Below, piece after piece: positions 36,737 through 46,117 of a DNA stretch of 64,000 nt (positions within the stretch are counted from its first letter, which is position 1; every line of letters begins with the position of its first letter). Source of the stretch: Acidovorax sp. sic0104 (GTDB lineage: Bacteria > Pseudomonadota > Gammaproteobacteria > Burkholderiales > Burkholderiaceae_C); the NCBI RefSeq assembly GCF_019219095.1, contig NZ_JAHUWH010000002.1, positions 434,001 through 498,000 of the forward strand. Direction: 5' to 3'. The translations under genes and the position numbers were made by a program. The notes under the pieces are model-generated. The model was given only the letters and a program-made list of their open reading frames with translations. It had not been told where the DNA came from and did no database searches.

Positions 36737-37936
36737 TCACGGGCCGTGGCGGGAGTCCGGCGGCGCGCCCGGCGGCGCCACCGTGAGCAGCCACGCCAGG
36801 CGCGTGCCGCCCGCCACGATGGCCCCCACGCCCCAGAACAGGCCGCCCACGCCGATCAGCGCACCGGCTGACCCGAACAGCAGCGGCATGATCACGCTCG
36901 AGGCGTTGATGGCCATCAATCGCAGGCCCAGGGCCTCACCGTGGCGGTGGGACGGCGTGATCTGGTGCAGCAGGCTCATCACCATGGGCTGGGCCGAGCC
37001 CAGCGCAAAACCCAGCAGCACCGAGCACAGGCCCATGCCCAGGGCGCTGTTCAACAGCGGGTAGATGCAAAAGAGAGCCGTGGTGGACACCATCGCGCCC
37101 GCCAGCACCACCCGCTCGCTCAGCCGCGCCGCCACCAGGGGCATGAGCACGCGAATGACCGTGGCGGCAATCGCGAACGAGCCCAGGATGGTGCCGATGA
37201 CCGAGGCCGACAAACCGCGCTCGTGCCCCAGCAACGGGACCACGAAGGCGTGCACGTCCCAGCAGCACGACATCAGCCAGTTGACGGTGAGCAGGCGCCG
37301 GAACGGCGGGTCGCCCAGCAGGTCCCAGGCGCGCCGCGGCGTGCCGGCGTCTGCGGCCACCACCGGGGCCAGCTCCACAGTGGCGCGCACGCACAACCAC
37401 GACAGCAGCGGCATCAGCGCAAGCAGCGCGAAGGCCGCGCGGTAGCCGGTGGTGCTGCCCGCCACGCCCCCCGCATGGTCGATGAGCAGGCCCGCGAGAA
37501 AAGGCCCGATGAAGTTGGACACGGCCGGCCCGATGGCCAGCCAGCTGAACACCTGCTTGAGCTGCGTGGTGTCGTGCACCGCGCGGCCTGCGTGGCGCTG
37601 CACCGCGATGACGGCCACGCCCGAGGCGCCGCCTGTCATGAGCGCGGCCAGGCACAGCACGGGGAACACCGGCAGCACCACCGCCAGGCCCGCGCCCACA
37701 GCGGCCACGGCCACCGCGAAGCCCATGGGGCGCTTGAGCCCATGCCGGTCCACGAAGCGGCCCACGTGCAGGCCCAGGAACACCTGGGTGAGCGCGAACA
37801 GCGCCACCAGCAAACCCACCGCCACGGCGCCATGGCCCTCGCGCAGCGCCAGCAGCGGCGCGGCCAGGCGCATGCCCGACATGCTGGCATGAATGAAGAC
37901 CTGCCCGGCGATCAGGCGCGCCAGCTCTTGGTTCAT
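36737..37936 (-). CDS. MFS transporter, 399 aa
   Basis: This is an inner membrane transporter of the major facilitator superfamily with about 12 helices. GLHVGRFVDRHGLKRPMG after helix 2 is the MFS loop motif. The start at 37936 (MNQELARLIAG) is chosen because its ATG overlaps the rmuC stop (ATGA). The frame extends further only as a shadow of rmuC. Substrate is unknown. Drug or metabolite export would be a guess. Coupling to rmuC is by position only. Confidence 0.85.
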   Translation of the reverse strand: MNQELARLIAGQVFIHASMSGMRLAAPLLALREGHGAVAVGLLVALFALTQVFLGLHVGRFVDRHGLKRPMGFAVAVAAVGAGLAVVLPVFPVLCLAALMTGGASGVAVIAVQRHAGRAVHDTTQLKQVFSWLAIGPAVSNFIGPFLAGLLIDHAGGVAGSTTGYRAAFALLALMPLLSWLCVRATVELAPVVAADAGTPRRAWDLLGDPPFRRLLTVNWLMSCCWDVHAFVVPLLGHERGLSASVIGTILGSFAIAATVIRVLMPLVAARLSERVVLAGAMVSTTALFCIYPLLNSALGMGLCSVLLGFALGSAQPMVMSLLHQITPSHRHGEALGLRLMAINASSVIMPLLFGSAGALIGVGGLFWGVGAIVAGGTRLAWLLTVAPPGAPPDSRHGP

Positions 37937-39657
37937 GGCTGATCGTCCTCCAGGTCCAGCCCGGGCAGCGCGGCGGACCGGCCTTGCGCCAGCGTGGCCA
38001 CGGGCGCGTCCGGCGCGGGCAGCTCCTGCACGTCGCGCAGCTTGCGCTGGATGGCGCGCGTGCGCACGCCCACGTCGTCGAACTTCTTGGCCGCTGCGTC
38101 GATGGACTTCCTGGCCGACTCGACGATCTCGCCGAACTTGGAGAACTCGGTCTTCACCGAGCCGAGCACGCCCCACACTTCGGACGAGCGCTTCTCGATG
38201 GCCAGCGTCTTGAAGCCCATCTGCAGGCTGCTGAGCATGGCGGCCAGGTTGGCGGGGCCGGTGATCATCACGCGGCAGTCGTTCTGCACCGCCTCGACCA
38301 GACCGGGGCGGCGGATGACTTCGGCGAACAAGCCCTCGGTGGGCAGGTACAGCACCGCAAAGTCGGTGGTGTGCGGCGGCGAGACGTACTTGCTGAAGAT
38401 CTTCTTCGCTTCAAGCTTGATCGAGGTCTCGAACGCATTGCCCGCCGACAGGATGGCGGCCTTGTCGGCAGCGTCCTGTGCGTCGAGCAGGCGCTGGTAC
38501 TGCTCCACCGGATACTTGGAGTCGATGGGCAGCCACACGGGCTTGTCGTCGCCGCGCCCGGGCAGGCGGATGGCGAACTCCACCAGCTCGTCGCTGCCCG
38601 GCACGGCCTTGACGTTGCGCGCGAACTGATCGGGCGTGAGCACGTTCTCGATGATGGCCCCAAGCTGCATTTCGCCCCAGGTGCCGCGCGACTTCACATT
38701 GGTCATCACGCGCTTCAAGTCGCCCACGCTGCCGGCCAGCGTCTGCATCTCGCCCAGGCCTTTGTGCACCTGCTCCAGTCGGTCGCTCACCAGCTTGAAA
38801 GACTCGCCCAGGCGCTGCTCCAAAGTGGCGTGCAGCTTTTCGTCCACCGTACGGCGCATCTCCTCGAGTTTGGCGGTGTTGTCCGCCTGGATGGCCTGCA
38901 GCCGCTCGTTGAGCGCGCCGCGCAGCGCCTCGGCGTTGTGCTGGCTGCCCTGCGCCATGCCCGACAGTTGCTGCGAGACAGCGTCCTGCAACACGGCGAA
39001 CTGGTTGCGGATCTGCTGCCCGTTGGCTTCGAGCTGGTCCTTGAGCGCCGTGGACACCGCGCCCAGCTGCGTGTGGATGTCGCCCTTGAGCGAGTCGAGC
39101 GTGCCGCGCGTGGCGGCCGTCAGCGCCTCGAAGCGCTCCTGGATGCGCTGCTCGAAAAGCTTGGTGCTCTCCGCCATGGCTTCGCGCGAGCGCACGCTGT
39201 CGGACGCCAGCGACTGCGCGGTCTGCGTGAGTTCCGTGCGAAACGCGAGCAAGGTATCGGACAGCTCCTTGCGCGCCAGTGCTGCCTCTGCCTGGCCCTG
39301 CGCCAGGCGCTGCTCCAGCTTGGCCTCAAAGGCGCCGAATGCGGCCAGCAATTCGGTCCGGCCGGTGCGCGATTCGCCCACGGCCTGGGCCAGCCGTTCG
39401 TCAACCGCGCCACGCAGCGTCTCGAGCTGTCGCTGGGTGGCCTGCGTGAAGCCTGAGATCTGCTGAGCCAGCGACTCCATGGCACCATCGTTGCGCGCCA
39501 CAGCCAGTTGCGTGGCCTGGGCCGTGTTCTCCAGCGCCTGCAGCCGGGTCAGCCATTCGGGCGGCAGGTCCACGCGCGGGCGGCGCAGCAACACGATGAC
39601 AAGAAGCACCGCCACGATGGCCAGCGCGGCCAGCAGCACGAGGGTATCGGTAGTCAA
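37933..39657 (-). CDS. rmuC: DNA recombination protein RmuC, 574 aa
   Basis: RmuC is a membrane-anchored nuclease-like protein that limits inversions between short inverted repeats. A membrane helix at about residues 6-24 is followed by a long coiled-coil region (about 40-290) and the RmuC core from about 330, with MTNVKSRGTWGEMQLGAIIE and LPIDSKYPVEQYQRLLDA. It ends overlapping the MFS gene start. Upstream is a family A repeat that is itself a short inverted repeat. Confidence 0.92.
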   Translation of the reverse strand: MTTDTLVLLAALAIVAVLLVIVLLRRPRVDLPPEWLTRLQALENTAQATQLAVARNDGAMESLAQQISGFTQATQRQLETLRGAVDERLAQAVGESRTGRTELLAAFGAFEAKLEQRLAQGQAEAALARKELSDTLLAFRTELTQTAQSLASDSVRSREAMAESTKLFEQRIQERFEALTAATRGTLDSLKGDIHTQLGAVSTALKDQLEANGQQIRNQFAVLQDAVSQQLSGMAQGSQHNAEALRGALNERLQAIQADNTAKLEEMRRTVDEKLHATLEQRLGESFKLVSDRLEQVHKGLGEMQTLAGSVGDLKRVMTNVKSRGTWGEMQLGAIIENVLTPDQFARNVKAVPGSDELVEFAIRLPGRGDDKPVWLPIDSKYPVEQYQRLLDAQDAADKAAILSAGNAFETSIKLEAKKIFSKYVSPPHTTDFAVLYLPTEGLFAEVIRRPGLVEAVQNDCRVMITGPANLAAMLSSLQMGFKTLAIEKRSSEVWGVLGSVKTEFSKFGEIVESARKSIDAAAKKFDDVGVRTRAIQRKLRDVQELPAPDAPVATLAQGRSAALPGLDLEDDQP

Positions 39658-39665
39658 AGTTCTCT

Positions 39666-39725
39666 ACTATTGTTTTGATAGCTTTCGCCGCTTATCCACC
39701 AAGCGGTAGAAGGCTTTTTCATCTG
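39666..39725 (+). repeat. family A repeat, copy 8 (between rmuC and the hydroxyacid dehydrogenase gene)
   Basis: ACTAT-TGTTTTG-ATAGC is followed by arm TTTCGCCGCTT, the 7-nt loop ATCCACC and AAGCGGTAGAA, then a GGCTTTTTC tail. It lies 8 bp upstream of the rmuC start, opposite in orientation. Confidence 0.75.
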
Positions 39726-39736
39726 ATTTTGAGTGC

Positions 39737-40720
39737 TCAGGCCCTAGCCACCGGCGCATTCACCGGCGTGAGCGCTCCGCGTCCATCGAAGAACGCGATC
39801 AGGTTGTCGGCCGCGAGGTCGGCCATGGCGCGGCGCGTGGGCACGGTGGCGCTGGCGATGTGCGGCGTGAGCACTACGTTGGGCACGGTGAGCAGGTCGG
39901 GGTGTACGCTGGGCTCGCCTTCGAACACGTCCAGGCCCGCCGCCGCAATGCGGCCTTCACGCAGCGCCGCGGCCAGCGCGGCGTCATCCACGATACCGCC
40001 CCGCGCAATATTGACCAGCGTGGCCGTGGGCTTCATATGTGCCAGTTCGGCAGCGCCGATGGTGTGGTGCGATGCGGCCGTGTAAGGCACCACCAGCACC
40101 ACGTGGTCGGCCGCGGCGAGCAGCTCATTCTTGCCCACGTACGTGGCCTTGCATTCGGCTTCCAGCCCGGACGGCAGGCGCGAGCGGTTGTGGTAGATCA
40201 CCTTCATGCCGAAACCATGCGCACCGCGCCGGGCGATGCCCTGGCCGATGCGTCCCATGCCGATGATGCCCAGCGTGCTGCCGTGGATGTCGCTGCCGGC
40301 GAACATGTCGTAGCTCCACTTGGTCCACCGGCCTGCGCGCAGGTAGTGCTCGGACTCCGCCATGCGGCGGGCAGTGGCCATCAAGAGCGCAAAGCCGAAG
40401 TCGGCCGTGGTCTCGGTCAGCACGTCGGGCGTGTTGGTGCCCTGCACCCCGGCCGCGGTCATGGCCTGCACATCGAAGTTGTTGTAGCCCACGGCCATGT
40501 TGGCCACGATCTTGAGGCGCGGTGCCGCGGCCAGCAGCGCGGCGTCGATGCGCTGGCTGCCGGTGGTGAAGGCGCCGTCCTTGTCGGCCAGGCGCTCGGC
40601 CAGCTCGGCCGGGGCCCAGATGGTGTCGTCGGGGTTGTCCTGCACGTCGAAATGCTGGCGCAGGCGGTCCACGATGTCAGGGAAGATCGCACGCGCGACG
40701 AGGATGCGGGGCTTGCTCAT
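39737..40720 (-). CDS. D-2-hydroxyacid dehydrogenase (glyoxylate/hydroxypyruvate reductase type), 327 aa
   Basis: The enzyme reduces a 2-oxoacid such as glyoxylate or hydroxypyruvate with NAD(P)H. The nucleotide motif GIIGMGRIGQGIARRG is near residue 150. The catalytic Arg is in NIARGGIVDD, the Glu in FEGEPSVHPDL and the His in VVLTPHIASAT. The start at 40720 (MSKPRILVARA) matches the family, and the longer frame has no support. It lies 17 bp after the antiporter gene on the same strand. Precise substrate is not fixed. Confidence 0.9.
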   Translation of the reverse strand: MSKPRILVARAIFPDIVDRLRQHFDVQDNPDDTIWAPAELAERLADKDGAFTTGSQRIDAALLAAAPRLKIVANMAVGYNNFDVQAMTAAGVQGTNTPDVLTETTADFGFALLMATARRMAESEHYLRAGRWTKWSYDMFAGSDIHGSTLGIIGMGRIGQGIARRGAHGFGMKVIYHNRSRLPSGLEAECKATYVGKNELLAAADHVVLVVPYTAASHHTIGAAELAHMKPTATLVNIARGGIVDDAALAAALREGRIAAAGLDVFEGEPSVHPDLLTVPNVVLTPHIASATVPTRRAMADLAADNLIAFFDGRGALTPVNAPVARA

Positions 40721-40737
40721 AGAAAGAGGTCTCCAGA

Positions 40738-42183
40738 TCACCTGAACCAGATGAATGTCATGGCCAAAAACAGCGGCACCAGGATGCCTCCCGACCACAG
40801 CATGTAGCCGAAGAAGCTGGGCATCTTCACGCCCCGGTCTTCGGCGATGGCCTTGACCATCATGTTGGGGGCGTTGCCGATGTAGGTGTTGGCGCCCATG
40901 AACACGGCGCCGGCCGAGATGGCTGCGAGCGTGGGGGCCATCGTGGTCATCAGCGCCGCCGGGTCGCCGCCTGCGGTGTTGAAGAACACGAGGTAGGTGG
41001 GTGCGTTGTCGAGGAACGAGCTGAGCACGCCGGTGGCCCAGAAGTACATGGCCGGGTCGGGCGATCCGTCGGGGCGGGTGACTGCGCGCACGACGGCGCC
41101 AAAGGGCCCGTCCACGCCCGCCTTCAGCATGGCGATGACCGGGATGATGGTGAGGAAAATGCCCGCGAACAGCTTGGCCACCTCCTGCATCGGCGCCCAG
41201 CCGAACTGGTTGTCTTCATGCACCTTGCGCGGGGTGAGCCACAGCGACGCCAGCGTGACCAGCACCAACCCGGCGTCGCGAACGATGCCTGGCAGGCCCA
41301 CCACGGTGCCTGCGATGTCGAACGCGATCGGCGACTTCCAGAAGCCGCTGAGAAGCACCAGCGCCACGGCGACGCCGAGGAGCGCGAAGTTGAGCTTGCC
41401 GTCGAAGCCGAAGGCACGTGCACCCCGGCTGTCGGGGGTGGGGTCGCGCGGCAGCATCTCTTCGCGGTGGCGGTAGAACCAGCTGTCAAGCGCGAAGAAC
41501 AGCACGAGCAGCGTGCCGACGAGGAACAGCGTCTCCGGAAAGATGTGGCCCACCGTCCAGAAGAAGTCCACGCCCTTCAGAAAGCCCAGGAACAGCGGCG
41601 GATCGCCCAGCGGCGTGAGCGAACCGCCAGCGTTGGAGACGATGAAGATGAAGAACACCACCACGTGCACCACATGCTTGCGGTTGTCGTTGGCACGGAT
41701 GAGCGGGCGGATGAGCAGCATGGACGCACCCGTGGTGCCCATGAAGCTGGCCAGCACCGCACCCAGTGCCAGCAGCCCCGTGTTCAGACCCGGGCTGCCG
41801 TGCAGGTTGCCCCGGATGTAGATGCCGCCAGCCACGGTGTACAGCGCGGTGAGCAGGATGACGAAGGGGATGTACTCGGCCAGCAACGCGTGCACAAGGT
41901 TCGCGCCGGCCACTGCCGGGCCAAAGGCCACGGCAAACGGGAGCAGGAAGGCAAGCCCCCAGGCCGCAGCCACCTTGCCGAAGTGGTGGTGCCAGAAGAT
42001 GGGTGCGAGCAACGGCATCAGCGCGATGGACAGCAGGATGCCGGCGAACGGCACGCCCCAGAGGACAGACAGGGTGCTGCCGTCCAGATCGGCGGCGGCC
42101 GATACACCGGGCAGACCCGCGAACATCAGCGCGGCGGCAAACGGCAGCACGCGAGCCAGTTGCAGGTTTTTTCTCGTCTTCAT
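40738..42183 (-). CDS. ion transporter, putative sodium:proton antiporter (citrate-transporter-like), 481 aa
   Basis: This polytopic inner membrane protein belongs to the ion transporter superfamily, with two similar halves. NAGGSLTPLGDPPLFLGFLKG in the first half and SSFLDNAPTYLVFFN plus GANTYIGNAPNMMVKAIA in the second are the conserved hairpin motifs seen in NhaD/CitMHS-like carriers. A signal-like N-terminus (MKTRKNLQLARVLPF) starts at 42183, just after TTGGAGCG. Whether it moves Na+ or a dicarboxylate cannot be told from sequence alone. Confidence 0.8.
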   Translation of the reverse strand: MKTRKNLQLARVLPFAAALMFAGLPGVSAAADLDGSTLSVLWGVPFAGILLSIALMPLLAPIFWHHHFGKVAAAWGLAFLLPFAVAFGPAVAGANLVHALLAEYIPFVILLTALYTVAGGIYIRGNLHGSPGLNTGLLALGAVLASFMGTTGASMLLIRPLIRANDNRKHVVHVVVFFIFIVSNAGGSLTPLGDPPLFLGFLKGVDFFWTVGHIFPETLFLVGTLLVLFFALDSWFYRHREEMLPRDPTPDSRGARAFGFDGKLNFALLGVAVALVLLSGFWKSPIAFDIAGTVVGLPGIVRDAGLVLVTLASLWLTPRKVHEDNQFGWAPMQEVAKLFAGIFLTIIPVIAMLKAGVDGPFGAVVRAVTRPDGSPDPAMYFWATGVLSSFLDNAPTYLVFFNTAGGDPAALMTTMAPTLAAISAGAVFMGANTYIGNAPNMMVKAIAEDRGVKMPSFFGYMLWSGGILVPLFLAMTFIWFR

Positions 42184-42236
42184 GTCGCTCCAAAAGAAGA
42201 TGGCCCGAAGGCCTGCCGAACCAGCCCGCGGCGGAC

Positions 42237-43457
42237 TCAGGCGGTCTGGGGAATATCGAACACCTGGCGCAGGTAGGCCAGGTACTTCTCGTCGTCGCAC
42301 ATGCCCTTGCCGGGCGTGTCCGACAGCTTGGCGACGGGCTGGTCGTTGCAGCGGGTCATCTTGATGACAACCTGCAAGGGCTCGTGCGCGGGCGGGCTGC
42401 CCAGGTCGTTGGTCAGGTTGGTGCCGATACCGAAAGCCAGCTGGCAGCGCCCGCGGAACTGCTGGTATAGCTCGATGGTGCGCGGCACGGTGAGCGCGTC
42501 GCTGAAGATCAGCGTCTTGGTCAGCGGGTCCACGCGGTTCTTGCGGTAGTGCTCCAAGAGGCGCTCGCCCCAGGCGAACGGGTCGCCGCTGTCGTGGCGC
42601 GCACCGTCAAAGAGCTTGCAGAAGTACAGGTCGAAGTCGCGCAGGAAAGCGCTCATGCCGTACACGTCCGACAGCGCGATGCCCAGGTCGCCACGGTACT
42701 CCTTGGCCCACATCTCGAAACCGAAGACCTGGCTGTCGCGCAGGCGCGGCCCCAGGGCCTGGCAGGCCTGCAGGTATTCGTGCGCCATGGTGCCGAGCGG
42801 CGTCACGCCCAGCTTCATGGCGTAGAGCACGTTGCTGGTGCCGGCGAACTGGCCCGGGCCAGCGGGGGCGCCGGGGCGGCGGTCGCCGGTGCCCAGGCGG
42901 GCCACCAGCACGCGCAGCACCTCTTCGTGCCATGCACGGGAAAAGCGCCGGCGCGTGCCGTAATCGGCGATCTTGAGCTCCGACAGGCCGTCGGCCTGCA
43001 GCTGCGCGATCTTGGTATCCAGGCGCCGGCGGCCTTCGGGAAAATCGGGCACCTTCTGGGTGTTGCGGAAATACACCTCGTTGATGATGGCCAGCACCGG
43101 TATCTCGAAGAGGATGGTGTGCAGCCAGGGGCCGCGGATGGCGATGTCGATCTCGCCGTTGTGCAACGGCGTGACGGTGATGTACTTTTCGTTGAGCTGG
43201 AACAGCCCGAGGAAGTCCACGAAATCGCTCTTGATGAAGCGCATGGACCGAAGATAGGCCAGTTCGGCGTCCTGGAATTGCAGACTGCACAGCGACCGGA
43301 TTTCGTCGCGGATCTCGTTGGCGAACGGCGCCAGCTGCACACCGGGGTTGCGGCACTTGAACTTGTACTCGACCTGCGCACCCGGAAACTGGTGCAGCAC
43401 CACCTGCATCATGGTGAACTTGTACAGGTCGGTGTCGAGCAGGCTGGTGATGATCAT
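42237..43457 (-). CDS. pncB: nicotinate phosphoribosyltransferase, 406 aa
   Basis: PncB joins nicotinate to PRPP to give nicotinate mononucleotide in the NAD salvage pathway, in the cytoplasm. The N-terminus [18 protein letters not shown] is family-typical. [22 protein letters not shown] contains the phosphorylated His. [20 protein letters not shown] and [10 protein letters not shown] follow. A short Gly/Pro-rich insert ([15 protein letters not shown]) lies near residue 195. The start at 43457 is chosen by family match. The longer frame is a shadow. Confidence 0.95.
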   Translation of the reverse strand: MIITSLLDTDLYKFTMMQVVLHQFPGAQVEYKFKCRNPGVQLAPFANEIRDEIRSLCSLQFQDAELAYLRSMRFIKSDFVDFLGLFQLNEKYITVTPLHNGEIDIAIRGPWLHTILFEIPVLAIINEVYFRNTQKVPDFPEGRRRLDTKIAQLQADGLSELKIADYGTRRRFSRAWHEEVLRVLVARLGTGDRRPGAPAGPGQFAGTSNVLYAMKLGVTPLGTMAHEYLQACQALGPRLRDSQVFGFEMWAKEYRGDLGIALSDVYGMSAFLRDFDLYFCKLFDGARHDSGDPFAWGERLLEHYRKNRVDPLTKTLIFSDALTVPRTIELYQQFRGRCQLAFGIGTNLTNDLGSPPAHEPLQVVIKMTRCNDQPVAKLSDTPGKGMCDDEKYLAYLRQVFDIPQTA

Positions 43458-43591
43458 GGACGTTGCGGGCGCAAGAGGAGGCCGGGGACGCGAAGGCCGT
43501 GCAGCAAAGCCGCAAAGTGTAGGCCATGGCGCCCCGCCCTGCCGGCAGCACGGGTTGGCCACCGGCAGGGCATTTATTGAGCCAATCGGAC

Positions 43592-43637
43592 TGCCAAAGC
43601 TTATCCGACGAGCGCCTCCAGCTATCAAAAATGAAGC
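43592..43637 (-). repeat. family A repeat, copy 9 (upstream of pncB)
   Basis: On the minus strand, GCTTC-ATTTTTG-ATAGC is followed by arm TGGAGGCGCTC, the 7-nt loop GTCGGAT and AAGCTTTGGCA. It lies between the thioesterase stop and the pncB start. Confidence 0.7.
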
Positions 43638-43654
43638 GGCGCGCTCAGCGGCGC

Positions 43655-44137
43655 TCAGGTGGTTGCCAGCAGGTCCTGTAGCACCTTGCGCAGTCCCTCT
43701 GGCACTGCTACGGGACGGCGAGTCTCGCGGTCCACGTACACGTGGATGAAATGCCCGGCGGCCGCAGTGAGCGGCTCGCCCTGCGCGAACAGGCCCACCT
43801 CGTAGCGCACGCTGGAGCCGCCCAGCCGGGCCACACGGATACCCGCCTCGATGGTCTGCGGGAACGCGAGCGGCGCGAAGTAATTGCATTGCGTCTCGAT
43901 CACGAGCCCGATGGTGCCGCCGGAGTGGATGTCTAAAACGCCCTGCTCGATCAGGTGCGCATTCACGGCGGTATCGAACCAGCTGTAATAGACGACGTTG
44001 TTCACGTGGCCGTATACATCATTGTCGGCCCAGCGCGTGGTGATGGGGCGAAACGCGCGGTAGGCGCTGCGCGGCTGGGGCGCGGGACGCGCCGGTGCGG
44101 CGGGAATGTCAGAGGCAGGGCTGGCGGGGGTCGTCAT
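43655..44137 (-). CDS. acyl-CoA thioesterase, 4HBT hotdog family, 160 aa
   Basis: This is a small hotdog-fold thioesterase that hydrolyses acyl-CoA or similar thioesters. [22 protein letters not shown] carries the catalytic Asp, described here by its DVYGHVNN core. The strand pattern after it fits the family. The start at 44137 follows the deacetylase stop with a 4-base overlap, and an Ala/Pro-rich stretch of about 25 residues precedes the fold. Substrate is unknown. Confidence 0.87.
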   Translation of the reverse strand: MTTPASPASDIPAAPARPAPQPRSAYRAFRPITTRWADNDVYGHVNNVVYYSWFDTAVNAHLIEQGVLDIHSGGTIGLVIETQCNYFAPLAFPQTIEAGIRVARLGGSSVRYEVGLFAQGEPLTAAAGHFIHVYVDRETRRPVAVPEGLRKVLQDLLATT

Positions 44138-45072
44138 GGCCGCACATTCTGCCAGCGCTGGTGGTACTCGAGGGCTACGCGCCAGGTGTTGAGCTGTGCG
44201 GTGAGCGTGTCTTCCATGTCGCGCCCGTACCCGCCCGCCATCGCGAACACGAGCGGCAGGCGCCGCTGCCAAGCCCAGTCGAAAACGCGCCGGTCGCGGG
44301 CTTCCAGGCCGTCGTGCGTGATGGCCAGGCGGCCCAGGCGGTCACCCTCGTGCGGGTCGGCGCCCGCCAGGTAGAACAACAGCTGCGGCGTGAAGCGCTG
44401 CTCCAGCGCATCCAGCGCTTGCGAAAGCGCCTCAAGGTAGGCGTCGTCGGTGCAACCGTCTGGCAACTCGACATCGAGATCGCTCGCCTCCTTGCGGAAC
44501 GGGAAATTGCGTGCGCCGTGCAGCGACAGGGTGAACACGCTGTGGTCCTCGCGAAAGATATGCGCCGTGCCGTTGCCCTGGTGAACGTCCAGATCGATCA
44601 CCGCAACCTTGAGCGGTGCCACCGGACGGCCGCGCGCCCTCGCCCACTCCACCTGCATCAGCCGTGCGGCCACCGCCACATCGTTGAACACACAAAAGCC
44701 GCTGCCCTTGTGGGCGTAGGAATGGTGCGTCCCCCCGGCCAGATTGCCTGCGATGCCGTCCTTCATGGCGATGCGGCTGGCAGCCACCGTCGCGCCCACC
44801 GAACGACGGGCGCGTTCAGCCATCGCGGGGCTCCACGGAAAGCCGATCTCTCGCTGCGCGGGCGCGGGCAGCGTGCCGTCCGCAATCGCATCGATGTAGC
44901 CGGCATCGTGCGCCAATGCCAACTCACTGTCTGTCGCAGGCAGGGCCACCTGCAGCGACACGCCGGGCAGATGCCGGGCGATCCTGTCGCGCAGCAGGCG
45001 GTACTTGGCCATGGGGAAACGATGCCCTTCAGGCAGTGGCAGCACGAACTGGTCCGCGTAATAGGCATGCAT
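44134..45072 (-). CDS. histone deacetylase family protein, 312 aa
   Basis: This belongs to the zinc-dependent arginase/deacetylase fold family. Bacterial members act on acetylated polyamines or small molecules such as acetoin-related substrates. The His pair is in [19 protein letters not shown], the metal ligands in [13 protein letters not shown] and AGADPHEGD, and a Tyr region follows in MAGGYGRD. The ATG at 45072 gives [19 protein letters not shown], a usual start. It overlaps the thioesterase gene by 4 bases and diverges from the phasin gene. Confidence 0.88.
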   Translation of the reverse strand: MHAYYADQFVLPLPEGHRFPMAKYRLLRDRIARHLPGVSLQVALPATDSELALAHDAGYIDAIADGTLPAPAQREIGFPWSPAMAERARRSVGATVAASRIAMKDGIAGNLAGGTHHSYAHKGSGFCVFNDVAVAARLMQVEWARARGRPVAPLKVAVIDLDVHQGNGTAHIFREDHSVFTLSLHGARNFPFRKEASDLDVELPDGCTDDAYLEALSQALDALEQRFTPQLLFYLAGADPHEGDRLGRLAITHDGLEARDRRVFDWAWQRRLPLVFAMAGGYGRDMEDTLTAQLNTWRVALEYHQRWQNVRP

Positions 45073-45119
45073 GACGCGATTGTGGCAAGAGGCGGATTTC
45101 TGGGTGATCCGCCCTAATT

Positions 45120-45136
45120 TGCTGCAGCGCAACAAA
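45120..45136. promoter_or_regulatory. candidate PhaR-type operator upstream of the phasin gene
   Basis: TTGCTGCAGCGCAACAA is a near-palindrome rich in TGC/GCA, similar to binding sites described for PhaR upstream of phasin genes. A related TGCTGCACTGCAA lies at 45179-45191. This is inference by resemblance. Confidence 0.3.
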
Positions 45137-45270
45137 TACCTCTTGCAAACCAGCGCCAAGTCCCTAAAATTCGACCCATGCTGCACTGCAACATGACTAA
45201 TGAGTCAGGGCCAGCGCAGATGTCTTTGAACCACCATGGCCTGCCAGGCCGCATTTTCAGGAGATATGAC

Positions 45271-45819
45271 ATGTCGCTGACCGCTGAACAAATCCTCGCT
45301 TCCCACAAAGCCAACATCGAAACCCTGTTCGGCCTGACCACCAAGGCCTTCGAAGGCGTCGAAAAGCTGGTCGAGTTGAACGTGACCGCCTCGCGCGCCG
45401 CCCTGACCGAAGCCGCCAACCACAGCCAGGCTGTGCTGGGCGTGAAGGACGCGCAAGAACTGCTGGCGCTGCAAGCCGGCCTGTTCCAGCCCCTGGCTGA
45501 AAAGACCGCTGCATACAGCCGCCACCTGTACGACATCGCTTCGGGCACCGGCGCCGAATTCGGCAAGGCCTTTGAAAGCCAAGCCGCTGACGCACAACGC
45601 GCCTTCACCGGCCTGGTCGACAGCGCCGCCAAGAACGCCCCCGCCGGTTCCGAAACCGCCGTTGCCGTGATGAAGAGCGCCGTCTCTGCCGCCAACAATG
45701 CTTTCGAATCGGTCCAAAAGGCCGTCAAGCAAGCGTCCGATGTGGCCGAAGCCAACTTCAACGCCGTGGCCAGCACTGCAGTCAACGCCGCCAAGACGGC
45801 GACTCCCCGCAAGCGCTAA
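45271..45819 (+). CDS. phaP: phasin family protein, 182 aa
   Basis: Phasins coat polyhydroxyalkanoate storage granules and control their size. The sequence is entirely helical and Ala-rich without Cys or Trp. It begins [20 protein letters not shown] and has the phasin-2 pattern around [17 protein letters not shown] and [15 protein letters not shown]. The ATG at 45271 follows AGGAGA. A longer frame upstream is rejected. A strong terminator follows, so it is probably a single-gene unit. PHA synthase is not in this window. Confidence 0.92.
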   Translation: MSLTAEQILASHKANIETLFGLTTKAFEGVEKLVELNVTASRAALTEAANHSQAVLGVKDAQELLALQAGLFQPLAEKTAAYSRHLYDIASGTGAEFGKAFESQAADAQRAFTGLVDSAAKNAPAGSETAVAVMKSAVSAANNAFESVQKAVKQASDVAEANFNAVASTAVNAAKTATPRKR

Positions 45820-45964
45820 GCCCTTGGCCATGCGGTCTGGAGTGCAAACTCTAGGCCGTTTTCAGGGCTTACCCTGATAATCCCCCCATGCGCTGCAGCC
45901 TTGCCTGCAGCGCGCGAGTTGTCTCCTTGGATCCTCTCGAAACCCCCGTTTCAAGGATCCCTTC

Positions 45965-45992
45965 AAAGCCCGGTTCTGCCGGGCTTTTTTTT
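45965..45992 (+). terminator. rho-independent terminator after the phasin gene
   Basis: AAGCCCGG (45966-45973) pairs with CCGGGCTT (45979-45986) and leads into eight T. The rest of the 298-bp gap holds a GCGCTGCAG/CTGCAGCGC inverted repeat near 45891-45914 and a possible Fur site. Confidence 0.85.
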
Positions 45993-46051
45993 GCGCTGGC
46001 CGTCTTGACCGGGGTCAACCGGCGCAGCGATATCCACAGAAACCCATGCGT

Positions 46052-46070
46052 TTATTAAGAATAATTCGCG
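46052..46070. promoter_or_regulatory. possible Fur box upstream of the iron-binding protein gene
   Basis: The AT-rich TTATTAAGAATAATTCGCG stands out in a GC-rich background and partly fits the inverted GATAAT-type Fur consensus. It lies about 50 bp upstream of the gene start. The match is partial. Confidence 0.3.
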
Positions 46071-46117
46071 TTTGGTTTTATCATTGGCGGCTGTTACAAC
46101 CCCCGAAAGACGCATCC

